Source: Camillea tinctor (Eukaryota; Ascomycota; Sordariomycetes; Xylariales; Xylariaceae). From it: a DNA stretch of 64,000 nt. The stretch spans positions 620,001 to 684,000 of the forward strand of contig MU394058.1 in NCBI GenBank assembly GCA_022578605.1, given 5' to 3'. How positions within the stretch are numbered: the first letter of the stretch is position 1; each line of letters starts with the position of its first letter. The notes beneath the pieces were generated by a model, which did no database searches, was not told where the DNA came from, and saw only the letters and a list, made by a program, of their open reading frames with translations. This document shows, one piece after another, positions 22,701 through 36,600 of the stretch. The translations under genes and the position numbers were made by a program.

Positions 22701-22768
22701 GCTTTGAGAGCTGGTCGTTCAAGAAGATCGATGAGAGAGTGTTGGCTTTGGAGAAGAGAGGCCGGTAA
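19704..22768 (+). CDS. QNS1: Glutamine-dependent NAD+ synthetase
   Basis: Catalyses the last step of NAD+ synthesis: ATP-dependent amidation of nicotinate adenine dinucleotide with glutamine ammonia, in the cytosol. Thirteen exons join in frame: 19704-19745, 19831-19989, 20057-20133, 20194-20277, 20347-20489, 20557-20614, 20668-20804, 20869-21164, 21246-21279, 21338-21749, 21899-22397, 22535-22571, 22632-22768. The product is 704 aa (yeast Qns1 is about 714). The N-terminal nitrilase-type glutaminase has its full triad: Glu45 ([10 protein letters not shown]), Lys114 ([11 protein letters not shown]), Cys175 (ESCEELFTP). The C-terminal synthetase has the ATP P-loop LSGGIDSC (356-363), [25 protein letters not shown], and [18 protein letters not shown] near the end. 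All residues expected for activity are present. Twelve introns are far more than in neighbouring genes, and codon use looks less G+C-biased than in TFIIB or COT1, so this may be a diverged paralogue of a housekeeping copy elsewhere. Confidence 0.93.
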
Positions 22769-24331
22769 TCCAGTGCGGAGCTCGAAGTAAGAGATGAAAG
22801 ATGATGAAAAGGCTCGTTGCTCGTGTTGCTCAACCGACAGCATCCTATTGTGTAGTCAACTAGCCCCCATGTTTCTACTTTCCGTGAGACTAGAGTTCTT
22901 AGACGGTCCATCTACAGGTAGACCACCGGCTTTCTCTAAACGAATCATTGGTTTTGGTGATATCAGCTACGTACCCAAAGCAGATTATACAATCCTCATA
23001 CCATTCGAAGATAGAGTTGATGACTTCTGAGAATCCGGTACTACTACTCTTGTAGGTATGACAGGCATCGATACCTACGTAGCAGCAGCGGTAGTAGTAT
23101 TAGGCCTTTGCTGCCTGGCAACCTTTCAGGATATCGAGGATATTGATAGCCCCTATTTCCGGCTTTGGTGGGTGGAATTTGCCACAATATTTAAAACGAT
23201 CTCATGGTTACCCCAAGTATGTCATATAATGGCATGATTCGGGTTGTCTTCTCCAATAGAATATTACTAGATTCAATAATGTTGTATGTAGACGTCACAT
23301 CTTCAGTTTGGCGAACGAGGCCAACGAGGGGTTTTTGATAATGTTCAGATAGAATTGGCCTTAGAATATGTCACATGCCCGCCACCACTATGTACAAGGC
23401 TTAGCGCATTGGTAACAGTATCATCAGATGAAAGAAAGATCTTTGGCCACTCTGTAGGATATGTAGGACAAAGTCATCGGCATGAATTAAACTGCGACGA
23501 CTTCAGGGGGATCATATCCTGCTTATACATATAGATCTTGACTGAAGTGCTATAGGTTGTACGAGATTCCTTTTTTTTTTCCTCAAGGACCTTTTGAGGC
23601 AACCACAGCGACGAATCGCGGATCACCCTTTATATTTCATCTATATACGAAGGGATATGATCATGAATGCCAGGCTTGTTGCACATATTCTGGTGATTGC
23701 AACCCGACTCTGCCTCAAATCGGAGCACTTGACATGTTCCCTTAGATGGCGTTTCACCAGACTTCATACAAGAAATGTAACATCCAATCTCATCACAGGG
23801 GTAGGCCATGAATCCGATCTTCGATTACCTTGGGTAACCTGAATATCAAAGGTTTGGTGGCCACAAGCAAGCACTTGTTTTCTATGTATGCAGTGGCCGT
23901 GGTGGCTAGGAATGGGATGTAGGTTTCCTTCAGGGGCTTGGGGTTATGGTTTCCACTTGTGCTATAGCAATAACAGCGCTCAATTATAACGTGGAATGCT
24001 TGACTTTGGCTTTTGGCCCTGCATAAAGATAAGGGACCCTAAACCTGGCCTATAATCCGAATTTCCCACGTGAAGGAATATTCGCTATGCCTGCAAGATG
24101 ATGAAAGCGCATAGATGCCAAGGCCTACGGACTTAAGATTAGGCACCTAGCCTGACAACCTCGTCTTTGACATCGAAGCCCTCTTTTTCTTCTTTCTTTT
24201 GCCTGCTGCACCTTATGACAGAGAAGGAAAGGGGGGGATGGAGAGAAGAGGAGAGGGGAGGGGAAACAATTTTCATTCCCCAGAAGAAAAAAAACCCGAA
24301 GACAGAAGAAGCAAGTAAAGTCAATCCACTG

Positions 24332-24355
24332 AAAAAAAAAAAAAAAAAAAAAAAA
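24332..24355 (+). repeat. Poly(A) run of 24
   Basis: Uninterrupted adenine tract next to a purine-rich stretch (24220-24310). No upstream coding remnant suggests a retroposed mRNA. Confidence 0.9.
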
Positions 24356-27300
24356 GTTAAACGATTTCTGTGATTCTGCCCAGCCCGCCGGTGGTTTGGG
24401 TATCATTGCATCATTTGGATCATATATCAGATTTTGAGGGAGGGGATGATGGGAGGGGGGCAAGAAGAACGAAAAACAAAAGGGGCTCCATAGATACTTA
24501 GCATCATCATATTTTGACAATAAGAGCGTTAGTGAGCGAGAGAAGAAGAGAGGATTTTATCTTATAGGTTCGCTTGATTTTGCACCATGTACGTATGTCA
24601 TCGTCCCTTTTCTAGCTCCCAATCTAACCCCCTTTTTATTTTCTGGTCATCTGGGTATGTATTAGAACATAGTCATAGGTGTGTTTGATGTATTGTTACC
24701 TGTAAAATACCAGAAAGATTAGAAGAAGAAGAAAAGGACACCCTTCTTCGCTTTCCCCTTCTCAACATATTAGCCCATTCCCCGTCTTAACCCGTCCTCC
24801 GAGTCGGGATCCCGGAAACCACGCGCGCGAGAACGCTTACACGCGCACACACACACGTAGGTAATATACTTTAGATATGCTCGCTCGCGTGCATTTCCCC
24901 ATCCATACACGGGCAGTAGATACAAGCATTCCTATTCATAACCGGAGAAAGGAGAAAGGGTGAAGTAGTATGTACATACCTTTCCTAGTTAACCTTACCT
25001 GTTCATATCGATGAATGATAAAATCAAAGAATATCAAAAAAAGATAAATCTCAAAATCCAGGGAATTTTTCTCCCCCCCCCCCCTATCTACCCTCCAAAC
25101 TCGGCCGAGAATGCAACAAAAAACCACCCACCCGTAATCGCCTAACCCCGTATACCACACCACCTACAGCACGTTTTTCGTGCCCGTTACTTGTTTGGCC
25201 CCGGTTACTTTTTTTCACTTTTCTAGAACCTCGCCCGGTCAATTCACCCTTGTGTTTATCTTCTCCGGTCAGGTCAGGGTCTTCTCGAGAATGTTCCGTC
25301 CGACAGTCCCCGTTCCTTACCTTATTCCCCCCCCTCCATCTCCCCCTCCCCTACTCCCCTCCTCCAGTTACGAAATGGTATAGGTTACCCGGTATAGACC
25401 CTGCCTTTCCCCCTTTCCCTCTTCTTCAGTCGATCTACCGCTACAGTATGCATATATTCCCCGCGCATGTGTATAATTATTAAGCATATCATGATTTCTT
25501 GCTTTGATCGCGGGGCTTCTCTTGTCTACTGACCCCCTTCTGTTTTTTTGCTCTGTGCCCCTCGCTTATACTTACCGCTGCACTCTCCCTCCCCCCTGCT
25601 ACCGACACATTTAGAAAAGAAAAATCTCCGACACCGAGACATCCCATAATGTACGTATGCATGTATGCGTGTGTGGGGTAAAGGCTGATAGGGAGGATGG
25701 ACCGGAGAGAAATGGTTAGGAGGGGGGGTAGGAGGCAGGTAGATATGTAGGTAAGGTAGGTTAGTAGGGCTACGACGGCACGCGCGGGAACATACATAGC
25801 GAAGGGTAGGCAGATTGGTAAGGCGGAAGGGAATACAGTATACTAGGCGGGCGGAAACAAAAGGCAGGGTAGGGTAACGTAGATTAATGAAGTACTTAGC
25901 TTAGATAGGCCGGGCAATGATTTTTGGTAGTTAGTAGGTAGGGGGCGATTGAATAGGACAATCGATCAATTAGCAGACCAGTTATCTACTGGATCAGAGA
26001 TCCCTTTTTTACATTACATCCATTACGTCGTCCCTCTGCCACCGTCATCACCATCATCGTCATCGTTCTCGTCGCAATGGCGGTGGCGGCGGCAGCATGG
26101 CGAAGGGGGGAGGAAAGGGAATGGGTATGGGGGGTGTCAGATCAGATCCCAGCTATGAAATCGTGTCTTAGGTATCTATCTATCTGCCCACCCGCATACA
26201 CACGCCCCCTCCAAAATCGAAGAACCTCTGACGACGATGACGAAAGAAGCATGATCGAGATTTTTATTTTCGCCTCTCGCTCATACATGCCCTTTTCCCC
26301 TTTCGTTTTTTTTTATAACCCCGGCCCCTCATTTTTTTCTCTGCTCCTGCAGTCTCGATCACCGGTTCAAGACAAAGAGGAGGGAATCGGACGCAATGAA
26401 GGGAAACCAAAGAAGAGGGGTTCGAATCATTAAGGTAAGGATGTGACTACGAGGCAAGGAACCATCGCTCTTGTTACCAGAGTAAGGACAAAACGAAAAG
26501 GAGAAGAGAATGCGAGAAGAAAAAATCTCATCGTCGCCCCTCCCCCTCCATTGCCCCCTCCCGTGATCGGACCTTTGGGTACGAGAAGAAGAAAAAAACG
26601 AAGGAAAAAAAATTCCTTGCATGTAGTATGTAATCACCCTACCTCATAAGTTTCAGTGGCCATAGTTGACGTACTTGGCGGGGGAGGTTGGATTCGGGTC
26701 GTCTACCCTAGCCTCTTTTTTTTTCCCTTTAAATCTTCTACCTGCTGATTTCTTCATAGTGAAGTGGGCGTGTTTAGCCGCATACGTCTATTTCATGGTG
26801 GGAAAGGAAAAAGAAAAAAGAAAAAAGAAGAGGCGTCAGACTTGTCTAACCTGATTCCTTTTTCGAGGTTAGCAAGTAATTGGCCGTGGACGAGTTATAA
26901 ATTTTTTTTTCTTTTCTTTCTCTCCATCATCGTATTACCTACCCCTACGTACACCTACGGGGCTGCACCCGCTGCTATTACTCGCCTAGGTCCCGTGAGG
27001 ACAGAAATGGACTCGCTTGTGTCTAAAGTTAGGTCTCGCCCATCGACCGGCGACCCGTCGGGTCCCACTCCCCGTTAGTTTAGTTGTGAATGTGTATGTG
27101 AGAGAGAGATAGACCTACGCTAGTCTCTTTGCTTTGGACTTGGCGTTCAAGGGTACTGCACACGCGCGCGAGAGGAGGGGGGAAAAATAATAAAGAGAGA
27201 GTATGAGGGGTGTGTGAGGGTTCCATAGGTTCCATGAGGGTGGTGTGTAAGCTTGTCTCCGTCCGGCAGCAGTAGCTCGGGCGGTTCCTCGGCTACTTAG

Positions 27301-30300
27301 AGGTTCGTATTAGGGTCTGAACACCAATGAGCAGCTTACGTTTGTAAGTGGAATTACCATCAGACGTATGTACAATACAAGGTGGTATACAGGAGGAAGA
27401 AAAGGGGGGGAGGGGGGTCTGACCGGGAACTACGTTCAATCATGACGGAAAGCGTGGAAAGGGAGGGGGGTTAGGTAATAAGGCTGAGCTGATGGGTTGA
27501 CTACCGCGGTTCAGCTGTTGGTCGAATCACGGTGTGGTAATGATGAAAGCCATCGCCATCAGACGGATTGGCTGGATTCTAAGTGCTGACTAGCTTAGGT
27601 GATCTGGTTCCTTTGAACCGCCTACATTTAGATGGACACCTTAGTTGCGTCCAAGGATCTGGATTTGAATATGAATTTGGGTCGGGTCGAGGGTGTGAAC
27701 CGGATGTGAGGAGAGAGAATCCCCATATGGGAAAGGGAAAAGGAAAAGAAAATCTCTGCAGGATGCCGAACGAAGCTCACAGGGTACGTTGTATGTAGTA
27801 GAAGACTGATGAGGCATGAGTGATGCACCATCCAGAGACGCGCTACTGCAAGCTCTTTAACAAGATTTGTTTCCGTGGTAGAATAGCCGCGTCTGGCCGT
27901 GACCTTAACCCGCGCCGCCGTGAGGAGCATGAATGAGGAGATGGCAAAATAGTGTCAAGAGTAGTTTTGCGGTAGAACTCCAATAAAACACAGACCCTAA
28001 CCGGATTGGCTTTGTCGAGTTGCTTCTTTTGGACGGTGGCTACTCTTACCAAATGGTTGACCCCGCCCCTCCCCCCAAACCACCAGTAAACTGTCTTCGA
28101 TAGCCAAGACGAGTCTCGAGAACGACCATTCTTAGTCACGATGGCATGTCTGTTGGTCCTAATCTTACTGAATTGTCGTCTCATCAACCACGAGGCTGCG
28201 AATAGGGCAAAGACAAATAGGCAAAGGGCGGTCAGAATAGGTAAGATAGGTACTCCGTAGAGCAATCATCCGTCAGCAAGATGCACTCCTCTGCTCTAAC
28301 ACCCCATACCGCTTGGTAGGGAAAGAAGTTTGGCTCGTTCTAAAAGCCCTATTAACAAAAAAAAAAAAAAACCGAACCCCTCCAAACATAGCTTTACTCC
28401 CTAGGAACCTGAGAGGTGCCCATAGGGTTTGACTCGTATGATGGTGGATGATTGCTTGGCTTATCAACTTAGCAGCTTGTCAATTTGCGCGAATGACAGG
28501 TCGGCAAAGTGACTATCGAAACAAACGTGTTGTTGGGTGTGCAGTGACTTCAGACCTACCTACATATATGACTCAAGTGTGTGTCGAAGAGGTCCAATCC
28601 CGTGATATGTAAGGTTAGCTATAAGCGGGCGGGTGGTCCTTCAGACAACACCTGCATTTACTATGTTCGGCGAGATTTTCTTTTTCGTTTCTTCTTCCTT
28701 TTCTTTTCCCTTGTCTCTTCTATTCTAGTCCTTCTCTTCCAAGACGCGGGGCTCCGATGCAAGCAGCAGGCGTGTAAGCCACCAATGAACCAGCAGAAGA
28801 TTAGTGGACCAAAACTGGCGAGGTTGGCATGTGCAAGGGTCCCTCGAGGCGGATATGGGTCTGGACGAGGACTGAAATGCTGGCACCTTGGAAGGGACAG
28901 ATGTGGTGCAGTAGTGTAGATGAATGTCGAACGTATTGGTGCCTGCATTGATCTCACCAAGCAGACTGTTCGTGTAGGGATTCTCCCTGTCTCCTCACCA
29001 ACACAAGGCTTCTCTTTTCGCCTGCGTAGTCAACGTCTTGGGCTCCTGGGATGCGGAGCCCTGACAGTGAGGGGAAATAGTACAGCTACCGCCTACCACT
29101 CACGAGGCGGAGCTGGTTAGCGATCTTCTCAATCGCAGTAGGCAAGTTAGTTTTCTTCACACCGCTACACAAGTTCTGCAGCTGTTCTGTTTACTTCGAT
29201 AGGTGGTCTCAACATGGCGGGCAAGATAGAATCTAGGACACAAAGGACAACACACAATAGGCAAAGCCGACGTAGTTCATGATTGTCTGAAATTCGCAAT
29301 GAACCTTCCGGCAAAAGAGGGCTTCTGCACGGGTTCGTTCCCAATTAGGAGCTGCCAGATATGTGTGTTATCCCACAGATACAGATGCCGCTGACGAGTG
29401 GGCTGTCTCTAGGCCTGTCCCTACTGCCTAGTAGACCCCCCTCATTCTCGGCGTCTGGGATGACATTCATTATGGCATATGCTGTCGGTTTCCGTTACCA
29501 GTGACAGGGCAGGCCAAAACGCGGAGACGTAGGTATGGCAATGGCGTCAAGGTGTGTTTGGGTGGCACGTACACAGTGATATGGCAGTGTTGTCTTGTTC
29601 TAGATCGAGGTGAACAGTGAATGTGTCATCATACAGCGGAGTTGGCCACTCTCGCGGGAAGACTTCCCGGTATGTATAGCGACTTGACACACCTTATTAC
29701 GCAGTAGATCCGCTGCTAGCGGGCTCTGGCCTCAGCCCAGCTGTGGCAACAGACAGATACAAGGTAGTAAGGTAGGGCATGTGTGTATGCATCCATCTTA
29801 CTTTCAGTACGTGATCATAGTAAACCAGTTGGCCGGTATGGCTTGCATATTCCATCTACCTTGGGTAGGGTGGTGGACGATTCTAACGTGGTTGACCAAT
29901 GCCCGTCAACGCCAGAAATCGATCACCGGCCCGCAATTTGTCAAATCTTCAAATCATCTGACGGATAAAATTTGCCCGGAGGTGTAAATAAGATAGATAG
30001 GGAGATAAAGGCAGAGAGAAGAGGGGGACGATGATGGGACTGTATGTAGTGTACGAGTCCAGCCAACGACTTGCGTAGATCGGCTGTGACTCCGGGAATC
30101 CATCGTGAGCTGTGGAGTCACGTTATTCTCAACTGTACATATCAACCTACCTACTACACTACCTTCTGCCTGCACACGCACTACATACGTATGGGATTTT
30201 GAGCCGACCTTGCATAAGAGGTGGGGGTACTATTTTTTTTTTCTTGTATTGTTGAAAAGATGACAAGTCGGACCACCGGCAGGGAGACGATGTCAGCTAG

Positions 30301-32000
30301 CTTGTGAAGTGAGTATTTTTTATTATCGTTGTGCAACAAAACATTAGACCTTGTTGAATAAGACACAACAATATTAAAAGTAGAGAGAGGTGAACAAAAA
30401 ACAAAGGTCGACATGGTGAGCGTATGGATATGGATATGGATTGGTCATTGGAAACTCTGAAATACTGCGAACTAGTTCGGAGAGGCACTTCACCAATAGG
30501 ATTTGGCAATACGTAACAATTTCGATGACCATCTCCTGGAACGGCAGCAGACCGAGCAAACCGGCCAGCTAACCCTGACTCTGACCTTCCGACCTGGAGC
30601 TGTGCTTTTGCTCTCTTATGCTCGCGGTGTGTGTGTGGGTGTGTGGGTGGAATGGGTGGAATGGTTGGGTGAATGTACTGGGGGTCCCATCCAGGTGGAT
30701 ATTCATAGTAACAAGCCCACCCGCCCAGACGGCGCTGAGTGAGTCCGAAGATGGAGACCTGCATGATCTCATGTTTTGTTACTGGTTAGGTCAATTTGCT
30801 ATGTAGTGGTGATGGTGTATTACACAGCAGATGGTCCGTGTTAGAAGATGAAGATATAATGGCTGTACGGAGTATAAAGAGGGAAGAAAAGCAAAAAACA
30901 TAAGTCATGAGTGTGTCAATAGTAGTTTGATCACCGGACCCCTTTCATGATGGAGAAGAAAAGCAGCACAAGCATAACTTTGTTACGAAAAAAAAAAAAT
31001 CTCTAGTGGTGATAACGTATGAACCTGAGATCGGACTAAGTGATATTAAGATAGCAATGGTAAGTACTTACAACTAATCGCCGGGAGTGGGTGGGGGAAT
31101 ACACGGCCATGTGGGAGGGATACCCTCCGTCCGATAATTAAAGGTACGCTCCGAACATTACGAATATGATAGGGTAAGTAGTGTAGGGACGGAGTTGTGG
31201 GGTTGAGAGGTTGATGAAGTTAATAATGAAGAAGAGCAGAGTTTTTTTTTTTTTTAAATCCAATCCAACAACAACGACATCGAAGTTTTTTACACGCTAA
31301 GAAAAAAGAAAAATTCAACGGAATAGGGAGAAGGACGAAGAAGAAGGGAAGTGGAGGAGATCGTGTAAGTCGTTCATCAATAAACATCATCTGATTGGTT
31401 GTCAAATCTTCAAGCTACACTTACACCACACTACTGGTAATCGATGTACTACGTACATATTCGTACCTACAAGTCAAGTAGTTATCTCTTCGGGATACTA
31501 GTACCTTACACCATCATTTTATGTTGTTTTGGGGTGCCTTGAAGGGAAACCCGCTATATGATAGTACTAAAGTCTACTTCATAATTGTGCCTGGCTAGTA
31601 CATCTATATATCGTCCCTTTCTTAGCGTGTGTACTTGATCACGCTATAAACGTTTTTGAATGGACCCTGGATTTTCTACTGCCCTCTTCCTTGCTTGTTT
31701 CTATTTTCTGTTCGTGTACGTACCTCTCAGTCTGTTTACTCTCACTACTTGTAAATATTAATTCCTGCGCCTTGACCGTTACCGCCATTATAAAAAAAAA
31801 CACCGAAATAGGGAGAAAAGAAAAAGAAAGAAAAAAAAACAATCGGTGAGAAAGCTTTCATTTACTCTCACACGCAGGGCGGTGGAAAGGAAAAAAAAAA
31901 TAAATCAGTTGGTATCATGTGAAAATTCCTTCTTAACACCTATCCGTCCGTCATCATAAGCGGAATGTCAAACCCGCTTTGTAACTTGTCTTAGTCCCTA

Positions 32001-32046
32001 CCGATGAACCAGACCCGTGTTTTAAGGGTCAGTCACCACTCATCGG
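32001..32046. other. Nested inverted repeats, possible RNA hairpin
   Basis: An outer pair CCGATGA (32001-32007) with TCATCGG (32040-32046) encloses an inner pair GACCC (32012-32016) with GGGTC (32026-32030) around a 9-nt loop. It sits in gene-free DNA. The stems are short and could be chance. Confidence 0.3.
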
Positions 32047-33595
32047 CACGGACGACAGATCATCTCGTTGCCAAACTCGCCTCTGCGTGTTGATCAATCT
32101 TGGGTCAGCCACCTCGAAACTGTTTATGGCCAGTACCACCGCTACCAGTCATATGTGATGACGATAGCCATCGGCTTTAACCCAGGTCCCAGGTGTATGA
32201 TTCCTGCTATAAACTAGTGGTCCAATCCATCAGCTTGTGTCAGCCGTGTCTTCAGCCAAGTCCAACGGGATCGGTCTGTCTACCAACTGTCTATTCCTAT
32301 TCCTTCGTCAGTCTATAAGCGCATTGTACCTCACATCTTGCTTCCTGCCGGGAATCAGCAGGAGACCACAAGGCAGAGGGCCACGCGTTTACACAGCGTA
32401 GACTTATCAGATTACACATAATTGGACGAATAAGACAATAAAAATGCTTCCTGACGGTCCCAATAGCACAAGCCACCTGACAAACCTTCTAACATCACCT
32501 ACAAACCGAGGTGAAGCATTCATCCACATAAGATCCGGTTTAGGCAGATGGAATGTTCGTGAGGTTATTTTGAAATACGTGTGTTAAGTAATCTGTAGTG
32601 ATTATGGTAGGTCGGATGCTTACAACCACGACCACACCACAATTTCAACCTGAACTAACTATTGTTTTGGTTGTCGCGTGTTGGGTTCTTGGATTACGCA
32701 CGCAACGGGGTCACTAGCACAAGTGATTAAGATTGACCGTTAGCTAAAAAGGAACGAAGAAGAAAAACAGGTATACCTTACCTCTAGGGCTACCTAGGGT
32801 TGACATACAGCAGAAGCAAAGGGCATGTTCCAACACCCTGGGCATTGCATACCTATACACAGACACTACAGTACAGTACACTACATTACTACATACATAA
32901 TACCCGTGCCATGGTTTGCCCCAGAAAGCCTAAGTCGGGACAAGATTTTCGTACATTACGGGACTACAACTAATCCGTACAACTGGTTTCTTAAGACAAT
33001 AGGTATACCCCTTGGTGCGGTCTTATAAAGCTGGACCCTGCAACGGGTGCCACGAGACATCAACACGCGAGGGCACGTGAGAAAGGGGTGAGTTGAAATG
33101 AAGGATGGTAAGTGAGATGATTAGATGAACACCACAACTTTGCCATCATCTACGATCGCGTCCTTTCGAACTTGAAAACTTATCTGGCCTTTCCAGTAAC
33201 CGGTTATAAACTTTTCCTTTTCGGTGACCATCAACAAATAAGACGTTGATTATAAGAGAGAGAAAGAGAAGAAAACGAAGAAAAAAAAAGAAAAAAAGGA
33301 AAAGAAAACCGAAAACGGCATGATTTATGTCATCCCATTCCTCTGGCTATTGTCCATGGGATATCCATAATAGGGCAATAGGATTACACTAACTGTAGTG
33401 TACCAGCCAGCGGGCGAGGTTCCGGTACCCTTGTTATCGAAATCACCACCGAGCAAGTTCTTTCATCTCATTGAAGTCCCAAGTCCGACTAGTGACATTC
33501 GGTGCAGTAGAAGAACTGGTACCTACCTGCCTACCTGGTGACGAGGCCGTATTGGATGCTACCGCACCCGACGAGAAGGATAATGAAACCATTCC

Positions 33596-33644
33596 CATTC
33601 AACCCATTCAACCCGTTCAACCCCAAGATTGACCCAAGATTGAT
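33596..33644 (+). repeat. Two adjacent short tandem repeats
   Basis: Three 9-mers (CATTCAACC twice, then CGTTCAACC, 33596-33622) run directly into two 11-mers (CCAAGATTGAC, CCAAGATTGAT, 33623-33644). Confidence 0.9.
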
Positions 33645-36600
33645 TTAGAATACCTTTCCCTTTTACCCATATGACATATAGGGGAGGGGGGTACTGAAAG
33701 AAAAAGAGGAACCGATAGGTCCGAAATGAGCAATAAACACAAGGCGATGCGTCGTTCCCACGAATGAATGGCCGACGTTTTTCTTTTCTAGACGTGTTTT
33801 GTTCCCGATTCAGAACAGAAGTGCAAGGGTTCAGCTCAAGTCCTCATTTGCGCATTAGTCGAGCAGATCGAGTCATGAGTCTTTTCAAACATTTATTTTT
33901 AATCTTTTGCTCATCTCTTCTCGTTTAGAAGCGAAAGGTACCATAATAAGAAGGGATCGTAGAAGAGAAAAAGAAAAGAAAAAGGAAAGAAAAAGAAAAA
34001 GCCCTCTCAACTAAACTTAGTTCTATGATATTATGAACACACCCCCCTTTTCCTCCCCTCATAATACCCCAGCATTTCTGACTTATATGTAATAATTTTT
34101 TTTCAAGTTCTAAATCTAAAGCATTCATGTACGCTAACCTAAACGGCCAGGGTCTTGTTATTTTTTTTTCTCATTCGGCTCCCCGACTTACACGAAATAG
34201 GAATAGATCAGATACTTGTATTCAACAAAAGCGGAAGCTATCCAGAACTAACCCAAACACGAGATGGTCTTGTTCACCAGAGAAAAAGAAAATTCTTGCG
34301 AAGTACATCTTGTAGCTCAACCCTACATCTATAGATACTTTTAGCCGCGCGATTTATACTCGTTACAGTGAAGGTGAGGAACAAAGGAAGAAGTTAGTGA
34401 AGATCGTTGCCGATGGTTCAAAAATTCTTGCTCAGTCCGCCACAATTCCACCACATGGAAGAACCTTGTAAACTTTGTTTCCTTCGTTTTCCTTCCACCG
34501 TTTTATGAAGTCCATTTCTGCGCATGAAACGCTTTGAGCGAATGTCAAGCCACCGATATTATAACGTTAAAGTTTATTGTTTACAACTAAATAAACCCGG
34601 CATCGTGAGCCGGAGATAGAGATGACAATGAGAAGAGACAAAGTTTAGAACCTCTGAGTTGAGTCTTTTTTATTTCTTTTTATTTCTTTTTCTCTCTTTC
34701 ATGACCAAGTCTAGTTGTGGTGTTGCATCTACCTATGTACACTACATCCTTAAACCTAACCTAACCTTACCCTTACCTACCTGTCTGGGCAGACAAGCGG
34801 CGGCGTTAAATAAAAATCTTCAAAAAAAAAAAAGATGCAGAAGAATTCATTTCGAGCTTAGATGGGGTACTTATGTGGGTACAAAGCTCTTGTTTGCACC
34901 TATCGTAGAAATAGAGCCGCGATCGAGGTACCCCACCTGGGGGAAATATGTACTCTATCATTTGGCGCTTTCCCAGGCAAAAAAAAATCTTGTAACCAGC
35001 GCTAAGACTAGGTTTAGAGTTCCTACATGCTACATACTATGTTACTATGTAACTTGAACTTTTAGTGCCGCTAGCAGCTTGTTCGTTTCTGCTGCGGCTT
35101 TTTTGTAACTAAAAGCCATAGGGTCCCCTGTCGAAGGGGGAGGGATCCATCAAAAATGCTTTGCCATCACTGGCCCAACCACTGAACTCCATCACTGAAA
35201 ATTTCCATCCTACACTACAGTGGAGTGACCTTTTTTTCCTTTCTTCTTCTTCTTTTTTTTTTCTATTTCTTTTTTTATGTTGCTCAGGGTCCCTGCGATA
35301 TATACTACCAAACCCTTCTAGGACCTACAACTTGACATGTCTTGATATGCGTGCTACCTTTTAGGTTGGTACACAACAGAATACAGCTACACTTATTATA
35401 TGTTAGGTTATGTACTTGCACATGTATGCTGAGTATTGTCGCGTTGTGGTGACAAAGATGCCTTGTCTCTCTGTGTTTAGGTTTATGAGTGTTGATGTAT
35501 CATGGGTGGTGTACCCTAGCACTACGCACTAAGGTACAGGTACAGGTACCTACTACAAATGTGTCTTTGTGTGTAAGTGTACCTTTATGTATGCTGTATG
35601 TGTGGGTGGGTCTTCGTCCTCCACCCCCCAGTCCCAAGTCCAACCTTAGTGCGCGCAGAGTAATTGTTCCATTTTTTTTTTACGCTCCCCCATCAACCGT
35701 CATTTCATCACTAGCTGCTGTTTCCAATCGTTCTTCGCCTTCCCCTACCTTTTTTTCTTCTTACACTCCCCCCATCCCTCCCCCCCCCCCATTACCTCTA
35801 CCTATTACCTACATCCCATCCTTTGACCTTCAACCTCTCCATCCTCTCTCTCTCTCTCCCCGAACTCCCCCCCCCATCCTTCTTCTTCCTCTTCACGACT
35901 GATCCTCTCTCTTCTCTTTTTCCTTTAATTTCCTTTTTTCTTTTTACCTTGAAATCCGTCAACTCGGTCAATTAACACTCGACCTCGTCCCGTCGACGTC
36001 AGGATTCAGGTTCCTACAATTCCCTGAAAAAAAAATTAGGAAGAAGTTCAAGAGAGAGAGACAGTATCTGCACACAACCGTTGGGTGTTGCGCGCTGTGC
36101 AAGAGTAAAGGGTGCTCCGTGCTGATCAAGGTTCCCTAGGTGAAAAGTAAAAGGTCATCGTATTCGAGTTCCCTTTATTTTTCCCTATTGCGCCAACGTT
36201 ACGAAGGTCAGCATTCGACTTTCTTACTTCTGGACTTCGATCATCGATTCTCGAGAAGTATCTGGTCTAGTCCAAAGTATAAAAAACAACAAAAGGCAAA
36301 AAAAGCCAGTCGGTCCCTTCGAGCATCCTCTACCACCCATAATATTCTCGATATTAGGTTAGTATTTCCGCCTTCATCTATTTTCCCTTTTTTCTATTCT
36401 ACCCCCTTCACATGTATCTTGTTTGCACTTGAAATTCCGCCACCTCGACATTTTCCCGGGGCTATGTCACCCTTCTCGAATATCCGTTCGCGCATCTAGT
36501 CAGCCAGAAGCAGAAGCTACCGAATCACCGATGATTTCCTCGTTTCCGCATATTTCAAGCGAAGACGAACTCCTATTGTAACCACCATCCGTCTTTTTTG

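Noticed and set aside
26415..26432. GGGGTTCGAATC, resembling a tRNA B box
   Set aside because: No matching A box or cloverleaf upstream; lies in purine-rich low-complexity DNA.
27843..28265. 140-codon minus-strand frame with a hydrophobic N-terminal stretch
   Set aside because: A transmembrane-like stretch alone is weak evidence. There is no homology I recognise, and the stop-rich surroundings give no exon chain.
29330..29352. GGGTTCGTTCCC, resembling a tRNA T-arm
   Set aside because: No D-arm, anticodon arm or acceptor stem can be folded around it.
34659..36499. Open frames of 119-137 codons (34659-35057, 35489-35902, 36140-36499) in the gene-free region
   Set aside because: Built from T-, C- and CT-rich tracts that encode F, P, L and S runs; no motif, no plausible splice partners.
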